Shown here: piece by piece, positions 6,458-14,223 of the stretch
Layout of the letters: the number at the start of each line of letters is the position of its first letter
How positions within the stretch are numbered: position 1 is the stretch's first letter
DNA from: JADLGL01 sp964611195
Lineage (GTDB): Bacteria; Pseudomonadota; Alphaproteobacteria; Rhizobiales; Kaistiaceae
DNA: 21,520 nt
Reading direction: 5' to 3'
NCBI GenBank assembly: GCA_964611195.1
Contig: CAZSXA010000018.1
Coordinates: 1 to 21,520, forward strand
Made by a program: the position numbers and the translations under genes
Notes under the pieces: generated by a model
Told to the model about the DNA's origin: nothing
Databases searched by the model: none
What the model saw: only the letters and a program-made list of their open reading frames with translations

Positions 6458-8326
6458 ATGGAATCGAACCAGTCCAAGGGCGTTGCACCGCTGCCGGCCG
6501 ACCCGTTCAAGCGGGCCGTCGCCGGCTGCATGCGCGCGATGTCCGGCCGACCGGATCTCGAGGTGACGTTCGGCTCCGACCGCCCGCTACTCGCCGGCGC
6601 GAAGGCGCGGCTGCCCTCGCCGCAGAAGAAGCCGACGGCAAAGGAAGTCGCGGTCAGCCGTGGCCTCGGCGACTCGATGGCGCTCCGCCTCGCCTGCCAC
6701 GATGCCGCCATTCATCGCCGCCACGCGCCGCAAGGGCCGGAGGCGCGGGCGCTCTTCGACGCTGCCGAGCAGGCGCGGATCGAAGCTGTCGGCGCGACGC
6801 GGATGGCCGGCGTCGCCGACAATCTTGCCTCGATGCTGGACGACCGCTATCGCCGGCAGAAGCTCGATGCTGTCACCGACCGCGGTGACGCGCCGTTGGA
6901 GGAAGCGGTTTCGCTTCTGGTGCGCGAGCGTCTCACCGGTCTCGCGCCGCCGCCGGCGGCCAAGAAGGTCGCCGAGCTATGGCGGCCGTGGATCGAGGAG
7001 AAAGCCGGCGCTGATCTCGACCGGCTGACCGAGCGCATCGAAAATCAGGAAGCCTTCGGCGACATCATCCGCGATGTGATCTCGTCGCTTGAGATGGGCG
7101 ACGAAGGCAGCAGCGATTCCGACTCCGAGGAAGGCGCCGACGACGACGAAACGCCGGACGAAGGCAGCGACGAGACCGAAGGCGGCGAGGATTCGGAGGG
7201 CGATGCCGGCGCCAGCCCGCAGGATGCAGACGCCTCGGCCGAGGACACGGCCGATACCGATCTCGAGGCGGAGGAGGCCGACAGCGAACGCATCGAGGAG
7301 GACGATTCCGAAGCGCGCGAAGCCGGTGAAGTGCGGCGGCGCAGCGATCAGATGTCGGGGCACGAAGGTGCGGCCCCCTACCGTGCCTTCACGACGCGCT
7401 ATGACGAAATGGCGAAGGCCGAAGACCTTTGCGACGCGGAAGAATTGGGGCGGCTTCGCGGATTCCTCGACAAGCAGCTGGCGCCGCTTCAGGGCGCAGT
7501 GGCGCGGCTTGCCAACCGACTTCAGCGAAAACTGCTGGCGCAGCAGAACCGCTCCTGGGATTTCGATCAGGAGGAGGGCGTGCTCGACGCCGCACGGCTC
7601 TCGCGAGTGGTCATCGATCCGGCGCAGCCGCTGTCGTTCAAGGTCGAGCGCGACACCGAGTTCCGCGACACCGTGGTGACGCTCCTGCTCGACAATTCCG
7701 GCTCGATGCGCGGTCGGCCGATCACGGTCGCGGCAATCTGCGCCGACGTCCTCGCACGGACGCTGGAGCGCTGCGGCGTCAAGGTCGAGATCCTCGGTTT
7801 CACCACACGCGCCTGGAAGGGCGGCCAGTCGCGAGAGGCGTGGTTGCAGGCGAACAAGCCGGGGAATCCCGGCCGGCTCAACGATCTTCGACACATCATC
7901 TACAAGTCGGCCGACGCGCCGTGGCGGCGGTCGCGGCGCAATCTCGGCCTGATGCTGCGCGAGGGGCTCCTCAAGGAGAACATCGACGGCGAGGCGCTGG
8001 CCTGGGCGCACAACCGGCTTCTTGGGCGCCCCGAGCAGCGGCGCATCCTGATGATGATCTCGGACGGCGCGCCGGTCGACGATTCAACGCTTTCGGTGAA
8101 TGCCTCGAACTTCCTGGAGCGTCACCTCCGGCAGGTGATCGCCGAGATCGAGGACAACTCGCCGGTCGAGCTGATCGCCATCGGCATCGGTCACGACGTC
8201 ACGCGCTACTATCGCCGCGCGGTGACGATCGTCGATTCCGACGAGCTTGCCGGCGCGATGACAGAGAAGCTTGCGGAGCTGTTCGAGGAGAAGCGGCCGA
8301 CAGGGCGCGGACGCCGAGCGGCCTGA
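6458..8326 (+). CDS. cobT: Aerobic cobaltochelatase subunit CobT (vWA/MIDAS protein)
   Basis: CobT is the von Willebrand A partner of CobS. Together they form the chaperone-like ring that drives CobN-catalysed cobalt insertion. The 622-residue length fits the family (about 600-650). The layout is a helical N-terminal half, a very acidic Asp/Glu/Ser-rich linker at about 210-295, and a C-terminal vWA domain. The MIDAS residues are visible as DNSGS starting at D412, the FTT threonine downstream, and ISDGAP. The ATG at 6458 is nine bases after the cobS stop, with only a weak AAGAG ribosome site, which suggests translational coupling. CobN is not in the window; separation of cobN from cobST is known in other alphaproteobacteria. 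A palindrome-rich spacer follows. Confidence 0.95.
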   Translation: MESNQSKGVAPLPADPFKRAVAGCMRAMSGRPDLEVTFGSDRPLLAGAKARLPSPQKKPTAKEVAVSRGLGDSMALRLACHDAAIHRRHAPQGPEARALFDAAEQARIEAVGATRMAGVADNLASMLDDRYRRQKLDAVTDRGDAPLEEAVSLLVRERLTGLAPPPAAKKVAELWRPWIEEKAGADLDRLTERIENQEAFGDIIRDVISSLEMGDEGSSDSDSEEGADDDETPDEGSDETEGGEDSEGDAGASPQDADASAEDTADTDLEAEEADSERIEEDDSEAREAGEVRRRSDQMSGHEGAAPYRAFTTRYDEMAKAEDLCDAEELGRLRGFLDKQLAPLQGAVARLANRLQRKLLAQQNRSWDFDQEEGVLDAARLSRVVIDPAQPLSFKVERDTEFRDTVVTLLLDNSGSMRGRPITVAAICADVLARTLERCGVKVEILGFTTRAWKGGQSREAWLQANKPGNPGRLNDLRHIIYKSADAPWRRSRRNLGLMLREGLLKENIDGEALAWAHNRLLGRPEQRRILMMISDGAPVDDSTLSVNASNFLERHLRQVIAEIEDNSPVELIAIGIGHDVTRYYRRAVTIVDSDELAGAMTEKLAELFEEKRPTGRGRRAA

Positions 8327-8359
8327 GCCTCAAGCCGCTGCCCTCATCTCCGGGGTCGG

Positions 8360-8443
8360 CCGGAACGACGGATTCCTGCTCACATTACTATCGTCGTTCC
8401 GGATGGCCGTCGGGTCGATCCGGAAGCTCAGAACTCGGAACGA
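8360..8443. repeat. Palindromic REP-like element between convergent cobT and rpmB
   Basis: Three inverted repeats overlap here. CCGGAACGACG (8360-8370) is the perfect complement of 8392-8402. TTCCGGAT (8397-8404) is the complement of ATCCGGAA (8418-8425). TCGTTCC (8394-8400) is the complement of GGAACGA (8437-8443). No T tract follows on either strand. The CGTnnTTCCGG-type core resembles dispersed palindromic repeats common in alphaproteobacterial spacers (from memory). It could also act as a bidirectional transcription or RNA-stability barrier. Confidence 0.5.
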
Positions 8444-8452
8444 GGGGTGTTG

Positions 8453-8743
8453 CTAGGCCGCGGCTGCCTGCTTGCGGGCGACCTGGTTCTTCAGGAGCCG
8501 CATCCGCGGCGAGAGGACGGCATTGCTGGCCTTGAGGAGAAACGCATCGAGACCGCCGACATGCTCTACCGAGCGCAGAGCCGAAGCCGAGACGCGCATC
8601 GAAATCCGCCGGCCGAGGGCGTCGGAGATCAATGTCACCTGGCAAAGGTTCGGCAGGAACCGCCGCCGGGTCTTGTTGTTGGCGTGGCTGACATTGTTGC
8701 CGGCCAGAACCGTCTTGCCGGTCAATTCGCAGCGCCGGGACAT
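8453..8743 (-). CDS. rpmB: 50S ribosomal protein L28
   Basis: This large-subunit ribosomal protein has 96 residues. The start MSRRCELTGK, the HANNKTRRRFLPNL segment and the C-terminal VEHVGGLDAFL block are all diagnostic. It contains a single cysteine, so it is the form without the zinc-binding CxxC pairs. An alanine-rich tail ends the protein, as is usual in Hyphomicrobiales. AGGAAG lies upstream of the ATG on the minus strand, and a near-consensus promoter lies about 60 bases upstream. No intrinsic terminator with a T tract follows; the palindromic element at 8360-8443 occupies that space. It is convergent with cobT and divergent from the DUF3108 gene. Confidence 0.97.
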   Translation of the reverse strand: MSRRCELTGKTVLAGNNVSHANNKTRRRFLPNLCQVTLISDALGRRISMRVSASALRSVEHVGGLDAFLLKASNAVLSPRMRLLKNQVARKQAAAA

Positions 8744-8803
8744 GGCTTCGTTCTTCCTGATCGAGGTCGGAGTTCGGCTCGCGCGGCGCGCGAGAAGGCT
8801 GGG

Positions 8804-8832
8804 TCTATAATAACAGCGGGCGTCCGCGTCAA
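8804..8832 (-). promoter_or_regulatory. Sigma-70 promoter of rpmB
   Basis: On the minus strand TTGACG (8832-8827) and TATAGA (8809-8804) are separated by 17 bases. The -35 matches the consensus at five of six positions. The predicted transcript starts near 8797 and has a leader of about 50 bases. A strong promoter suits a ribosomal protein gene. Confidence 0.7.
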
Positions 8833-8922
8833 GTTGGTGGTGGTTCGGCGCGCCGGCAAGGACTTGTTAACCATAGCGCCGCAACGTCGGCGGCGGCCGA
8901 GGATTTCGGGAGGGGACGGCAA

Positions 8923-9747
8923 TTGGCTTTGGGGCGTGCGGTTAGTCGATGGTCGCTGGCGGCGGTGGCCGTCGCGGCATTCAGCGCCGTTACGCCCGCT
9001 GCTGCGGAGACGATCGTCTCGCCGCGCTACGCGATCACGCTTGCCGGCGTCTATATCGGCAGCGTCGAAGCCCATGCCCGCTTCGTCGACGGCGGCTACG
9101 CGATCGCGCTGACCGGTTCGGTCGGGGGCATTCCGTCGGTGTTCACCAACGCCGCCGTGCAGATGGCCTCGCGCGGAAATATCTCCGGTACGCGCGTGCT
9201 TCCTGCCTATTTCGAGATCGAACTGCGTGAGGGCCGCTACGTTGCCAATGTCGAGATGGACCTCGATCGCGGCGACGTCACCGACCTTTACGTCGTACCC
9301 GGCCTCGAGCCCGCCTTCGACCTGATCTCGCTGACGATCGAGGACGTCCAGGACGTGCTCGATCCGATGAGCGCGCTGTTCGTTCCGACCGACGGCGCAG
9401 AACTCACCGGCCGGCGTGCCTGCGACCGCACGATCCCGGTCTTCGACGGCTGGCAGCGCTACGACCTTCGAATGAGCCACCAGACCACCCGTACGGTGAT
9501 CGGCGAGCGCGACGCCTATGCCGGGCCGGTTCACGTCTGCAGCGTCAACTACGTGCCCGTCGCGGGGCACCGCCTCAGCAATCAGGTGGTCTCCTATCTC
9601 GCCTACAGCGAGCGCCTCGAGGTCTGGCTGATGCCGGTGGCAGAGGCCGATGTGCTGATCCCCTATCGGCTCCTGATCGGCACCGAGGTCGGCGATCTCG
9701 TGGTCAGATTGGAACGCCTGTCGCTCGATGCGGCCGGCGGCTCCTGA
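8923..9747 (+). CDS. Secreted DUF3108-type protein of unknown function
   Basis: This 274-residue protein has a clear Sec signal peptide: basic start, hydrophobic core at about 11-26, and cleavage probably after PAAA before ETIV. The mature part is beta-rich. It begins YAITLAGVYIGSVEAHARF, a pattern I associate with the DUF3108 family of periplasmic proteins. No catalytic motif is visible. Two cysteines (C167 and C206) could form a disulfide. The start is TTG at 8923, with GGGAGGGGA ending six bases upstream. In related genomes a DUF3108 gene often stands between rpmB and the helicase (from memory), as here. Its biochemical role is unknown; an outer-envelope function is only inferred from export. 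Confidence 0.8.
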   Translation: MALGRAVSRWSLAAVAVAAFSAVTPAAAETIVSPRYAITLAGVYIGSVEAHARFVDGGYAIALTGSVGGIPSVFTNAAVQMASRGNISGTRVLPAYFEIELREGRYVANVEMDLDRGDVTDLYVVPGLEPAFDLISLTIEDVQDVLDPMSALFVPTDGAELTGRRACDRTIPVFDGWQRYDLRMSHQTTRTVIGERDAYAGPVHVCSVNYVPVAGHRLSNQVVSYLAYSERLEVWLMPVAEADVLIPYRLLIGTEVGDLVVRLERLSLDAAGGS

Positions 9748-10021
9748 AGCGGTTAAGGATTTCGCGGGATTCGTCGATCCGGCGAATCCAGATGTTGGGC
9801 CTGATCGCGCTGCCGATCCCAAATTTCGTAGTGAACGGAAAGGGAAAGCCCCCGAGTCAGTGATTCGGACAGGGTTTGTTCCAGACTCGTTCCAAACGTG
9901 AACGGCGCGCGCTCGGCGCGGGCACGTTCCGCCGTTTCGAGCCGCGGCCACGCTGTGCTAAGCCAAGGGAAACCGGCCTCCCAACCGGACACGTGACAAC
10001 CCCCGACCATGAGCGGGCGAA
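9748..10021 (+). other. 274-base gene-free leader before the helicase gene
   Basis: No supported gene lies here. A seven-pair hairpin (GGATTCG 9767-9773 with CGAATCC 9783-9789, nine-base loop) lies just past the DUF3108 stop, without a T tract. Two GTTCCA copies occur near 9880-9897. No convincing promoter or ribosome site for the helicase was found. Confidence 0.5.
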
Positions 10022-13000
10022 ATGATGGGCGGAAGCGCGCGCGGCGTCACGGCCGTTCTCGGTCCCACCAACACCGGCAAGACCCACCTCGCCATCGAGC
10101 GGATGCTGGCGCATTCCTCGGGCGTGATCGGATTGCCGCTGCGGCTCCTGGCGCGCGAGGTCTATAACCGCGTCGTCGCGCGGGTCGGAGCCGATGCGGT
10201 GGCGCTGGTCACCGGCGAGGAGAAGATCGTCCCGGAGAAGGCGCGCTACCGGGTCTGCACGGTCGAGGCGCTGCCGAACGAGACCGACGCCTCGTTCCTC
10301 GCCATCGACGAGATCCAGCTCGCGGCCGACCTCGAACGCGGCCACGTCTTCACCGACCGCATCCTCAATCTGCGCGGCCGCGACGAGACGCTGCTGCTCG
10401 GCGCTGCGACGATGCGCAACGTCATCGAGAAGCTGATCCCGGGGGTCAATGTCGTCACCCGGCCGCGGATGTCGGTGCTGGCCTATTCCGGCTCTAAGAA
10501 GATCACAAGGCTGCCACGGCGCTCGGCCGCGGTCGCCTTTTCGGCCGACGAGGTCTATGCGATCGGCGAGCTGATCAGGCGCCAGCGCGGCGGCGTCGCA
10601 GTGGTTCTGGGCGCGCTCTCGCCGCGGACGCGGAACGCCCAGGTCGAGCTCTTCCAGAGCGGCGATGTCGATTTCCTCGTCGCCACCGACGCCATCGGCA
10701 TGGGGCTCAATCTCGACCTCGATCATGTCGCCTTCGCTTCGGACCGGAAGTTCGACGGCTATCAGTTCCGTCGGCTGACGCCGGCGGAGTTCGCTCAGGT
10801 CGCCGGCCGGGCCGGTCGCCACATGAAGGACGGCACGTTCGGCGTCACCGCACGGGTCGATCCGCTGGAGGACGAGCTGGTCGAGGCGCTGGAGACGCAT
10901 CGCTTCGATGCGGTGAAGGCGGTGCAGTGGCGCTCGTCCTTGGTCGACTATTCGAGCCTTGAAGCACTCCGTGACAGCCTCGAAGCGCCGCCGACCAAGG
11001 AGGGCCTCGTCAAGGCGCCGCCGGCGGAGGATATCCGGGTGCTCGAGGCGGCGATGCGCGACGAGAAGACCGTCGCCCTGGCGAATACGCGGGAGCGGAT
11101 CGCGCTTCTTTGGGACGTCTGCCAGCTGCCCGACTATCGGCGGATCGCGCCCGCCAACCACGCCGACCTGGTGCTCACCGTCTACCGCGATCTCGTCCGC
11201 GACGGTACGATCTCGGAGGACTGGTTCGCCGATCAGGTCGCCTATGCCGATCGTACCGATGGCGACATCGACACCCTGTCGAACCGCATCGCCCATATCC
11301 GCACCTGGAACTATGCCGCTAACCGTTCCAACTGGCTTGCCAATCAAGCGCATTGGCAGGAGCGCAGTCGGGCGGTAGAGGATCGCCTGTCCGACGCGCT
11401 GCATGAGCGCCTGATCCAGAGGTTCGTCGATCGCCGCACCAGCGTGCTGATGCGCCGGCTCCGCGAGAACGCCATGCTTGAAGCCGAGATCACCGATTCC
11501 GGCGACGTCATCGTCGAGGGCCAACATGTCGGCCAGCTCGACGGATTTCGCTTCGTCCCCGACCCGGGCGCCGATGGTCCGGACGCCAAGGCAATCCGCG
11601 CGGCGGCGCAGAGGGCGCTTGCCGGCGAGATCAAGCGCCGCGCCGACGGCATCGCGGCCGCGTCGAACGATCAGTTCGCGATCGGCAGCGACGGCGCCGT
11701 CCGGTGGCGCGGGATCGTGGTCGCGCGGCTTTTGAAGGGCGAAGACAGTCTGAAGCCGCGCCTTCTGATCCTGGCTGACGAGGGCCTCACTGGCGCCGAT
11801 CTCGAGGCGGTCACCACGCGCCTTAATCTGTGGCTAGACCAGCACTGCCAGACGCTGCTGAAGCCGCTGTTCGATCTTCGCGCGGCCGAGGCGCTGCCGG
11901 CGGCGGCGCGCGGCCTCGCTTACCGCCTCGCCGAGGCCTATGGCGTTATCGAGCGGAAGGACATCGCCGAGGAGGTCAAAGGGCTCGACCAGGACGTCCG
12001 CGCCGGACTGCGGCAGCTCGGCGTCCGTTTCGGCGCCCACCACATCTACGTGCCGGCGCTCCTGAAGCCGGGTCCGAGCAGCCTCCTGGCAATGCTGTGG
12101 GCGCTGCAGAATGACGGGCTGGAAACGCCCGGCGTTACCGAGGTGCCGGCAATGTCGGCCGCCGGGCGGACGACCATTCCGCTCGACCCGGAAGTGCCGA
12201 AGGACCTCTACCGCGTCGTCGGCTACCGCGCCGCCGGCGACCGCGCGATCCGGATCGACATTCTCGAACGTCTCGCCGACCAGATCAGGCCGCTGCTCTC
12301 CTGGCGGCCAAGCGCCGAGCAACCGGAGCCGCCCGAGGGCGCGGTGCCCGGCGGCGGCTTCACCGTGACGCAGCAGATGACGTCGCTTCTCGGCGCGTCG
12401 GTGGAGGGCGTCGGTTCGGTGCTGAAATCGCTCGGCTATCGCAGCGAGAAGCGACCCGACCCGGCAAAACCCGTCGAAGCGGCGGCGGAGCCGGTCAGCG
12501 CTGAGGTTGCGGCCGCCGACAGCTCCGATCCTCCGGTCGAATCGCCGACCGCTGGCACCCCCGCGGAGGATGGCCCGACCCCTGCCGCCGAGGCACCTGA
12601 TCCCGCGGCCGAAACGTCCGCACCGGCAGCCGAGGAATCGCCGGCGGTAGCGGTCGAGGCGCCCGCCGGCAGCGGAGCGAACCCCTCCGAAGCGGAAACC
12701 GATACCGCAGGCGAGGCGCTGGCCACTGCAGCCGGTGCGCCGGATCCGGCGGCAGATGGCGCGGACGCATCAATGTCTGCCGTCTCTGCTGAGGCACCGG
12801 CCGAGGCCGACGCCGAGCCGGCGTTCATCGAGGTGTGGCGGCCGCATCGCGGGCCGCCGCGCCATCGTGGCCGGAAGCCTCAGGCAGCCGCACAGGCCGA
12901 TGGCCAGCAGCGTGAGCGGCCGCAGCGCGACGGTGCATCGGCGCGCAAGCGGAACGCCGCCAAGGGACCGACCGGTCGGGGCGGGCAGAAGCGCGGCGGC

Positions 13001-13126
13001 AAACCGGATCCCCGCCGGGATGATCGTCGGCGGGCCGAGCCGGCGCCAAAACGCGCCGATCCGGATTCGCCCTTTGCCGCGCTCGCGGCGCTCAAGGCCG
13101 ATCTCGAGGGCCGCAACTCCGAATGA
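10022..13126 (+). CDS. SUV3-like superfamily 2 RNA helicase with long low-complexity tail
   Basis: This 1034-residue ATP-dependent helicase resembles mitochondrial SUV3 and its alphaproteobacterial relatives, and probably unwinds RNA. Walker A is GPTNTGKT (14-21), the DExH-type box is DEIQ (96-99), and motif VI is QVAGRAGR (259-266). ATDAIGMGLNLDL at about 221-233 is motif V. A long helical region follows. From about residue 815 the tail is first Ala/Pro/Glu-rich and acidic (to about 925), then Arg/Gly/Lys-rich and basic. That suggests a disordered partner-binding segment followed by an RNA-binding segment. Two adjacent ATGs (10022 and 10025) could start it; the ribosome site is weak. Its stop overlaps the S4 gene start by four bases, so the two products are probably made together. 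Confidence 0.88.
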   Translation: MMGGSARGVTAVLGPTNTGKTHLAIERMLAHSSGVIGLPLRLLAREVYNRVVARVGADAVALVTGEEKIVPEKARYRVCTVEALPNETDASFLAIDEIQLAADLERGHVFTDRILNLRGRDETLLLGAATMRNVIEKLIPGVNVVTRPRMSVLAYSGSKKITRLPRRSAAVAFSADEVYAIGELIRRQRGGVAVVLGALSPRTRNAQVELFQSGDVDFLVATDAIGMGLNLDLDHVAFASDRKFDGYQFRRLTPAEFAQVAGRAGRHMKDGTFGVTARVDPLEDELVEALETHRFDAVKAVQWRSSLVDYSSLEALRDSLEAPPTKEGLVKAPPAEDIRVLEAAMRDEKTVALANTRERIALLWDVCQLPDYRRIAPANHADLVLTVYRDLVRDGTISEDWFADQVAYADRTDGDIDTLSNRIAHIRTWNYAANRSNWLANQAHWQERSRAVEDRLSDALHERLIQRFVDRRTSVLMRRLRENAMLEAEITDSGDVIVEGQHVGQLDGFRFVPDPGADGPDAKAIRAAAQRALAGEIKRRADGIAAASNDQFAIGSDGAVRWRGIVVARLLKGEDSLKPRLLILADEGLTGADLEAVTTRLNLWLDQHCQTLLKPLFDLRAAEALPAAARGLAYRLAEAYGVIERKDIAEEVKGLDQDVRAGLRQLGVRFGAHHIYVPALLKPGPSSLLAMLWALQNDGLETPGVTEVPAMSAAGRTTIPLDPEVPKDLYRVVGYRAAGDRAIRIDILERLADQIRPLLSWRPSAEQPEPPEGAVPGGGFTVTQQMTSLLGASVEGVGSVLKSLGYRSEKRPDPAKPVEAAAEPVSAEVAAADSSDPPVESPTAGTPAEDGPTPAAEAPDPAAETSAPAAEESPAVAVEAPAGSGANPSEAETDTAGEALATAAGAPDPAADGADASMSAVSAEAPAEADAEPAFIEVWRPHRGPPRHRGRKPQAAAQADGQQRERPQRDGASARKRNAAKGPTGRGGQKRGGKPDPRRDDRRRAEPAPKRADPDSPFAALAALKADLEGRNSE

Positions 13127-13497
13127 GCCCGGACGGGGTTCAGCGCATCGACAAATGGCTGTGGTTCGCGCGCTTCGCCAAGACGCGCTCGGCGGCGCAG
13201 ACGCTGGCGAAATCGGGACGGGTCCGGATCAACAAGGTCCGCAATGAGAGCGCCAGCAAGGTGCTCAGGATCGGCGATGTCCTGACGCTGACGCTCGAGC
13301 ACGGGGTGCAGGTGGTCAAGGTGACGGCCGCCGGCGAGCGCCGCGGCCCCGCCGCGGAAGCTCGCCTCCTCTACGAAGAGGAGATGTTCGTCGCGCACAG
13401 GCGCCCCGATCCGGTCGGCGGATCGGCGGCGCCGGAGAAGCGACCCGACAAACGCGCGCGGCGGGAACTCCGCGACCTGAAGCGGAACGAGGGGTAG
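13123..13497 (+). CDS. S4-domain RNA-binding protein (Hsp15-like)
   Basis: This basic 124-residue protein has an S4 domain at about 4-65 (QRIDKWLWFARFAKTRSAAQ, then SGRVRINK). That domain is the RNA-binding fold of heat-shock protein 15 (HslR). Hsp15 of E. coli binds stalled 50S subunits carrying nascent chains; transfer of that role here is inferred from the family. The C-terminus is Arg/Lys-rich with RRPDPVGG and KRPDKRARR. ATG at 13123 overlaps the helicase stop as ATGA, a classic coupling arrangement. Co-expression with an RNA helicase suggests a joint role in RNA or ribosome handling, which is inference. Confidence 0.9.
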   Translation: MSPDGVQRIDKWLWFARFAKTRSAAQTLAKSGRVRINKVRNESASKVLRIGDVLTLTLEHGVQVVKVTAAGERRGPAAEARLLYEEEMFVAHRRPDPVGGSAAPEKRPDKRARRELRDLKRNEG

Positions 13498-13611
13498 GAC
13501 GTAGTTTGGGCGCGACGAAGCGCATGCTTGCTCAATTGTGGCTGAGCCGGTAGGCAATGTTCCGGCCGCGTCGGGGGCGGTCCTAAGCAAGACTTTTCGT
13601 TCGAGGGATGA

Positions 13612-13950
13612 ATGACTTACATCGTCAACGAAAACTGCATTCGCTGCAAATACATGGACTGCGTTGAAGTGTGTCCCGTGGACTGCTTCTACGAAGGCGA
13701 GAACATGCTCGTGATCCATCCGGACGAGTGCATCGATTGCGGCGTCTGCGAGCCGGAATGCCCGGTCGATGCGATCAAGCCTGATACCGAGCCGGGTGCG
13801 GAGGCGTGGCTGCAACTCAACGCCGAATATGCGTCAAAATGGCCCAACATCACGGCCAAGCGGACACCGCCCGCCGACGCCCAGAAGTTCGAGGGCGAAG
13901 CCGGCAAGTTTGACAAGTACTTCTCCGCGGAGCCGGGCGAAGGCGACTGA
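13612..13950 (+). CDS. fdxA: Seven-iron ferredoxin ([3Fe-4S][4Fe-4S]), FdxA type
   Basis: This 112-residue soluble electron carrier closely resembles Azotobacter vinelandii ferredoxin I. By that comparison C9, C17, C21 and C50 would hold the [3Fe-4S] cluster, and C25, C40, C43 and C46 the [4Fe-4S] cluster. An extra Cys at position 12 is also present in the Azotobacter protein. The post-cluster region WLQLNAEYASKWPNIT is the usual extension of this subfamily. GAGGGA lies just before the ATG. It follows the S4 gene by 114 bases and precedes carD by 273. It is a possible electron donor in several pathways; nothing here ties it to the distant P450 gene. Confidence 0.95.
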   Translation: MTYIVNENCIRCKYMDCVEVCPVDCFYEGENMLVIHPDECIDCGVCEPECPVDAIKPDTEPGAEAWLQLNAEYASKWPNITAKRTPPADAQKFEGEAGKFDKYFSAEPGEGD

Positions 13951-13994
13951 TCGGCGAAGGTGATCTCGGGCCGCTGTCAGAAAACGGACATACG

Positions 13995-14026
13995 GCGCAG
14001 CAAACCTTTGATTTTTGCGCTGTTTT
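13995..14026 (+). terminator. Possible weak terminator after fdxA
   Basis: GCGCA at 13995-13999 pairs with TGCGC at 14016-14020. A G-U pair and two A-T pairs can extend the stem after a mismatch. TTTT follows at 14023-14026. The stem is short and imperfect, so termination would be partial at best. Confidence 0.35.
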
Positions 14027-14037
14027 GTGATACACAA
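14025..14037. promoter_or_regulatory. Perfect dyad TTGTG-ATA-CACAA in the carD leader
   Basis: A 13-base inverted repeat with five-base arms lies in an A/T-rich island of otherwise GC-rich DNA, about 190 bases before carD. It overlaps a weak promoter candidate (TTGATT 14008-14013, -10-like TACACA 14031-14036). It could be an operator. No known regulator is assigned. Confidence 0.35.
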
Positions 14038-14223
14038 TTCGGCAACCGCATCCCCTCGTCCAGTCTAGGGCAATCCGCGACCGCCTGTTCTTTTCGCTTG
14101 GCGGGTCAAAGCATTCGCTCGGTCTCGTGCCGCAGCGTGGCGTGATTGTTTTTCTCTGAACGGGGCGCGGCCGGCCTTTGTCGAGGCCGAAGAGGCTGAT
14201 CGCGAAGAAGGAGCATCGAGCGC
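14038..14223 (+). other. Leader region of carD with potential hairpins
   Basis: No gene is supported between fdxA and carD. Two hairpins can be drawn: GACCGCC (14079-14085) with GGCGGGTC (14100-14107, one bulge), and CGGCCT (14172-14177) with AGGCCG (14184-14189, six-base loop). AAGGAG at 14208-14213 is the carD ribosome site. A T-rich patch lies near 14148-14156. A long 5' leader or a small RNA is possible but unproven. Confidence 0.4.

Noticed and set aside
6977..8011. 344-codon minus-strand open frame opposite cobT
   Set aside because: Shadow of the cobT vWA and acidic regions; no motif of its own.
8722..9951. 409-codon minus-strand open frame across the DUF3108 gene
   Set aside because: The plus strand has a signal peptide, a ribosome site and a coherent protein. 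The minus frame also starts in a non-coding spacer and shows no domain.
9857..11527. 556-codon open frame on the minus strand opposite the helicase
   Set aside because: It is antisense to clear helicase motifs, has no family pattern and is rich in Arg/Asp/His as expected from a shadow frame in GC-rich DNA.
13951..14223. Small protein gene or tRNA in the fdxA-carD spacer
   Set aside because: The short frames lack ribosome sites and family pattern; no cloverleaf or TPsiC-arm-like sequence was found.
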